Shown here: piece by piece, positions 58,333 through 61,428 of the stretch
Layout of the letters: each line of letters starts with the position of its first letter
How positions within the stretch are numbered: the first letter of the stretch is position 1
NCBI GenBank assembly: GCA_045837725.1
Contig: JBEWZL010000207.1
Coordinates: 1 to 61,428, forward strand
DNA: 61,428 bases
Source of the DNA: Vermamoeba vermiformis
Taxonomy: Eukaryota > Tubulinea > Echinamoebida
Direction of reading: 5' to 3'
Program-made: the position numbers and the translations under genes
The notes under the pieces: generated by a model
The model's input: the letters and a program-made list of their open reading frames with translations, nothing else
Told to the model about the DNA's origin: nothing
Databases searched by the model: none

Positions 58333-58664
58333 ATTTAACTTATTCTTTAAAGACCTTTTTTTGGCCAATTCATTACAACGTTATTATTACAATAGCAACA
58401 CAGCTGTACTATTTGTATGTCTAATTGAACCTCAACGCGCTAAAAATAACTCTCAGCGGTAAGTTACTTGGCTGCATTTTCGATCAGCACCAAAGAAGAC
58501 TTAAATTTTATTATATAATTGTCCAAAATATTTTAAATAATTAATACTATTTTTTTTACTATCCATCCCATGTTTTCAGGCAATATTTTGAATTGAATTA
58601 AATTTTAATTTTATTTTCTAGCCTTTATTTTAAATTTACGGTGGATCTAACTTATTATAGAATT

Positions 58665-59819
58665 ATGTCAGAATATGTAAGTGTATGCATCGATTTTGGC
58701 TCTCACAAAGTCAAATCCGGGTCAATTGGCGATTCAGACCCGCGTTCAGTTATTCGATCCCTAATAGGCTCACCACTGCACAGAGTTGGTATGTGGGGCT
58801 CAGGCACCAGAGATAATTATGTTGGCGATGAAGCACAAGAACATCGGTCAATTTTGTCGTTGCGACATCCGATCCACCGAGGTCAAATTGTGGATTGGGA
58901 CGATTTTGAACGATTATTTGCGCACGTGTTAAACAACGAACTTCGAGAGCCTGCTCCAAATGCTATATTATTAGCCGAGCCTAGTTTCAATTCACGCCAG
59001 CAACGCGAAAAAATGACGATGTACATGTTCGAGAATTTTAACACCGATAACGGCTACTTAGCGCCTAGTCCAATCTTGAATTTATATGCATCTGGTCGTA
59101 CGACAGGAACAGTGATCGAAGTAGGCGATGGATTGACGCAAGTAGCATCTATAATGGAAGGTTATCTGATCCAAAGTGGATGTGCGCGGTTGAATACTTT
59201 GGCGGGAAGTGACTTGGACGAGTACTTGTTGCGATTATTGGCACTGTATAGTGATATTCATATGGACAATACTATACTCAATAGAGACATTGTACGAGAG
59301 ATCAAAGAGAAGATGTGTTACTTGGCCACATCCAGCGATAACTTCCACGAACTGAATAAGGAAGCCACGCAGCGTTCAGTGCATCAAGAATATGAAATGA
59401 GCGATGGAAAGAAGATTAAAATAGCTAACGAGATGTGGCAGTGTCCCGAGGCCTTGTTCAACCCCAAAAAGTACCTCGAAAGAGATATTCCTGGAATTCA
59501 CCAGCTCCTCGTAGATTGCATTCAGAACTGCGCAACTGATACTAGGAAACATTTATATAGCAATATCATCGTTAGTGGTGGCACGACATTTTTACCCAAC
59601 TTTGCAACACGATTCAAAAAGGAGGTCGAAGCGTTAGTGCCGCACAATTCGTCGGTCAAAATTGTCGCGTCTGAAGACCGCAAATTTTCCACGTGGATTG
59701 GCTGTTCTATTTTAGGATCGATGGGGCACAGTGACTTCTATTTGACGAAAGCTATGTACGAAGAAAATGGACCTTACGCAATGCACGCACGTCTTTGTCA
59801 AATGGTTAAATATGAATGA
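58665..59819 (+). CDS. Divergent actin-related protein, intronless
   Basis: A single frame from the ATG at 58665 gives 384 residues, close to the 375 of actin. Matches run end to end: CIDFGSHKVKSG for the first phosphate loop (actin DNGSGMCKAG), VGDEAQEHRSILSLRHPIHR, then NNELREPAPNAILLAEPSF, EVGDGLTQVASIMEGY for the second loop (actin DSGDGVTHTVPIYEGY), SGGTTFLPNF and RKFSTWIGCSIL. The key Asp and Lys of loop one are kept, while the His161 position is Gln and Asp154 is Glu. It is too diverged to be conventional actin and does not fit a named Arp class with certainty. It has no intron although every neighbour has several. AATAAA lies at 59851. Confidence 0.85.
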   Translation: MSEYVSVCIDFGSHKVKSGSIGDSDPRSVIRSLIGSPLHRVGMWGSGTRDNYVGDEAQEHRSILSLRHPIHRGQIVDWDDFERLFAHVLNNELREPAPNAILLAEPSFNSRQQREKMTMYMFENFNTDNGYLAPSPILNLYASGRTTGTVIEVGDGLTQVASIMEGYLIQSGCARLNTLAGSDLDEYLLRLLALYSDIHMDNTILNRDIVREIKEKMCYLATSSDNFHELNKEATQRSVHQEYEMSDGKKIKIANEMWQCPEALFNPKKYLERDIPGIHQLLVDCIQNCATDTRKHLYSNIIVSGGTTFLPNFATRFKKEVEALVPHNSSVKIVASEDRKFSTWIGCSILGSMGHSDFYLTKAMYEENGPYAMHARLCQMVKYE

Positions 59820-59850
59820 AGCTCTTGTTTCATATGTATTTTGTATGTAT

Positions 59851-59856
59851 AATAAA
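59851..59856 (+). terminator. Polyadenylation signal of the actin-related gene
   Basis: AATAAA lies 32 bp after the stop codon, in AT-rich DNA. Confidence 0.5.
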
Positions 59857-60000
59857 TATAATTATGTTAATTAAGTGTAGTTTCAATGTTCGATCGAACT
59901 TTACAAAGCAACATCCGTGTTGTAATTGTTAGTAATTCTAGAATAGGCGAACATGTAATATTCTGGAACTTACGAGATGATTTTTAAACGTATTTCTAGA

Positions 60001-61428
60001 TGCTTCCAATTCGAATTGTAATTTGTTCCGAAATTATTCTTGTTTGCCAGGTTCACAAGTGCCAAAAATTAAACACGGAATTGAATTACAAAATCTACTA
60101 CGAGCATTTAGACGCATACCATAAAGCACAGTTAATTGTTACAATGCAGAACGAGCACGAGTGGATTCCGATCGTTGCTGACACTTTTTCGACACCTAAC
60201 TACCGCCCTTACCAAAGCGAAGCGTTTGAGCATTATTTCACCGTTACTTATGAGAATGACAGACCAATCAAGCTTCTTCGGATCGACATCCAGGATAGAT
60301 TTTATTTAAAAGAATTTTCATTAATTTACTTGGATACTGGGGAGACCATTGAAGGTATAACGGATCATGTTATAATTAATGGATATTATTTTAAAGTTTA
60401 ACCTTCGTAGGAACCGAGATTGGCGATAAATTTCTTTTTCGATTTGTTTGGGCAGCGAAGAAAGGAAACTACAAGATAGCATCACAAGGAGGCAAATACA
60501 GATGTATGTGACTACCTTATTTTAGTATTATATAATGACATTGATACACAGATTCTATTTTCATGCTCGAATCCACGACGAAGTTGACGCGTGAGCCTAT
60601 TTGTCAAGCCCGAAGTCCGTTTGATATGCTCGTCAGTTGGCCTACCAAAGACAAGTCGCTATATAAGCTTGTATCATATAGAAAAGTTGGTGCAACAGAT
60701 TGGGAGTAAGCATTTTAAACCGCGGTACCGATCCATAATTCTAATTATTTTGGTTTAATGTAGAATGGCCAACCAGTCTTTAGGGTAAGAAAATAACTAA
60801 GAGTAATACTATTATTCACTAAATTTCATAATGAATATACCACAGGAAAGTCCATATTGAAGTGGATCCGACATCCGCATACGAAATCAAAACGAAGCTC
60901 GTTGTGGCTGATATGTTTGAAACTGAATACTCTCCGACTATAGAAACATCAGCTCATCAAGATTATTATAACTTAGATGATTGCAAACCGGATCTGGACT
61001 TTTTACAAACGACTCTACTATTCGAGCTCAGATCAAGAATACGGCTTAGTCAGTACGTATAATATCATTATAATTTCAACAATTCTTCATTATATAACAC
61101 AATTTTAGCGTTGCTATCATATTGAGATACAAGCCGGCAACGGCCGAAAACTGGATCTACGATGCAAAAGATCCTCCACAAAAAGACGGAAAATGGAGAC
61201 AACCACAGCGTATCATTTGGGACATTGGACGCAACTTATACGATCTTTTATCGGTGGATAATGGTCTGACTATTGACTGGCAGCTGATATTCAGAAACAC
61301 TAAGACGGGTCAAGAAGCCGGATCTACCGTGAAAACATTAGAGCTGCAAAAACGACACAAAATTCAACGAGGAGAATATTTGCAGAAGAATTTGGCTGTT
61401 TTCTGCGATTCAATTTGGAAAAAGCTGT
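60001..61428 (+). CDS. Unrecognised multi-exon protein (runs off right edge)
   Basis: At least five exons join in phase: about 60001-60355, 60411-60503, then 60551-60705, 60845-61052 and 61109 to the edge. The start at 60001 is uncertain because CAG at 60051 could be an acceptor. The product is beta-rich and hydrophilic, with fibronectin-III-like stretches (DMLVSWPTKDKSLYKLVSY, then GATDWE). Later parts (AIILRYKPATAENWIYDAKD, RIIWDIGRNLYDLLSVDNG) match no family I know. The 139-bp intron before 60845 holds an AATGGCC segment between further splice-like sites that would add a stop if kept. No signal peptide or membrane helix is visible. Confidence 0.6.

Overview
The window is nuclear DNA of a single-celled eukaryote with compact, intron-rich genes. 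Most introns are 45-70 bp, with donors GTAAGT, GTACGT or GTATGT, a CTAAC-type branch site and a TAG or CAG acceptor. Intergenic gaps are mostly 100-900 bp. The gene content (a SepA/Cdc7-type kinase, IPT/TIG surface proteins, a THH1/TOM1-type 7TM protein, plant-type MscS channels with an EF-hand, a free-methionine-R-sulfoxide reductase, a His-Cys box endonuclease) suggests an amoebozoan, perhaps protosteloid or variosean. That placement is inferred from content and not proven. I rebuilt exon joins by hand on both strands and checked reading phase across nearly every junction.

Positions 1-10.5 kb are the accessory, repeat-rich part. At the left edge a helix-turn-helix transposase-like gene runs off the window and is divergent from a five-exon gene with an AT-hook and a SAM-like domain. 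About 3 kb of gene-poor DNA follows (1.7-4.9 kb) with diverged direct repeats and many splice-donor-like motifs on the minus strand. From 5.4 to 7.6 kb lies a patchwork of three minisatellites, a duplicated 40-bp motif and a possible tRNA-derived SINE. A complete 2.0-kb MULE-like DNA transposon with inverted ends lies at 7626-9641. A stand-alone His-Cys box homing endonuclease gene with its own spliceosomal intron sits 47 bp beyond it.

Positions 10.6-37.7 kb hold an F-box/pseudokinase fusion, then large surface or secreted proteins: a 1377-residue IPT/TIG-kelch protein, an S9 dipeptidyl-peptidase, a roughly 1700-residue receptor-like 7TM protein and a GPI-type kelch/EGF protein. RNA polymerase III subunit RPC8 lies among them. 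Two MscS-like channel paralogs with identical 12-exon structure lie 14 kb apart in inverted orientation.

Positions 37.8-61.4 kb are a dense housekeeping stretch. In order these are fRMsr, a cytochrome P450, a VIT/CCC1 iron transporter, a tetraspan protein, a dual-specificity phosphatase, a START-domain protein, a beta-helix surface protein, a SepA/Cdc7-type kinase that ends in a CaaX box, a YdeI/OmdA-domain protein, the HSP90 co-chaperone STI1/HOP (with a foldback element in one intron), an F-box/beta-propeller protein, an intronless divergent actin-related protein and an unrecognised gene that runs off the right edge.

No operon logic applies. Shared context is limited to divergent promoters (MscS2/fRMsr, P450/VIT, kinase/YdeI) and convergent 3' ends (MscS1/DPP). 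I found no CRISPR array, rRNA gene, intact tRNA gene or retroelement.
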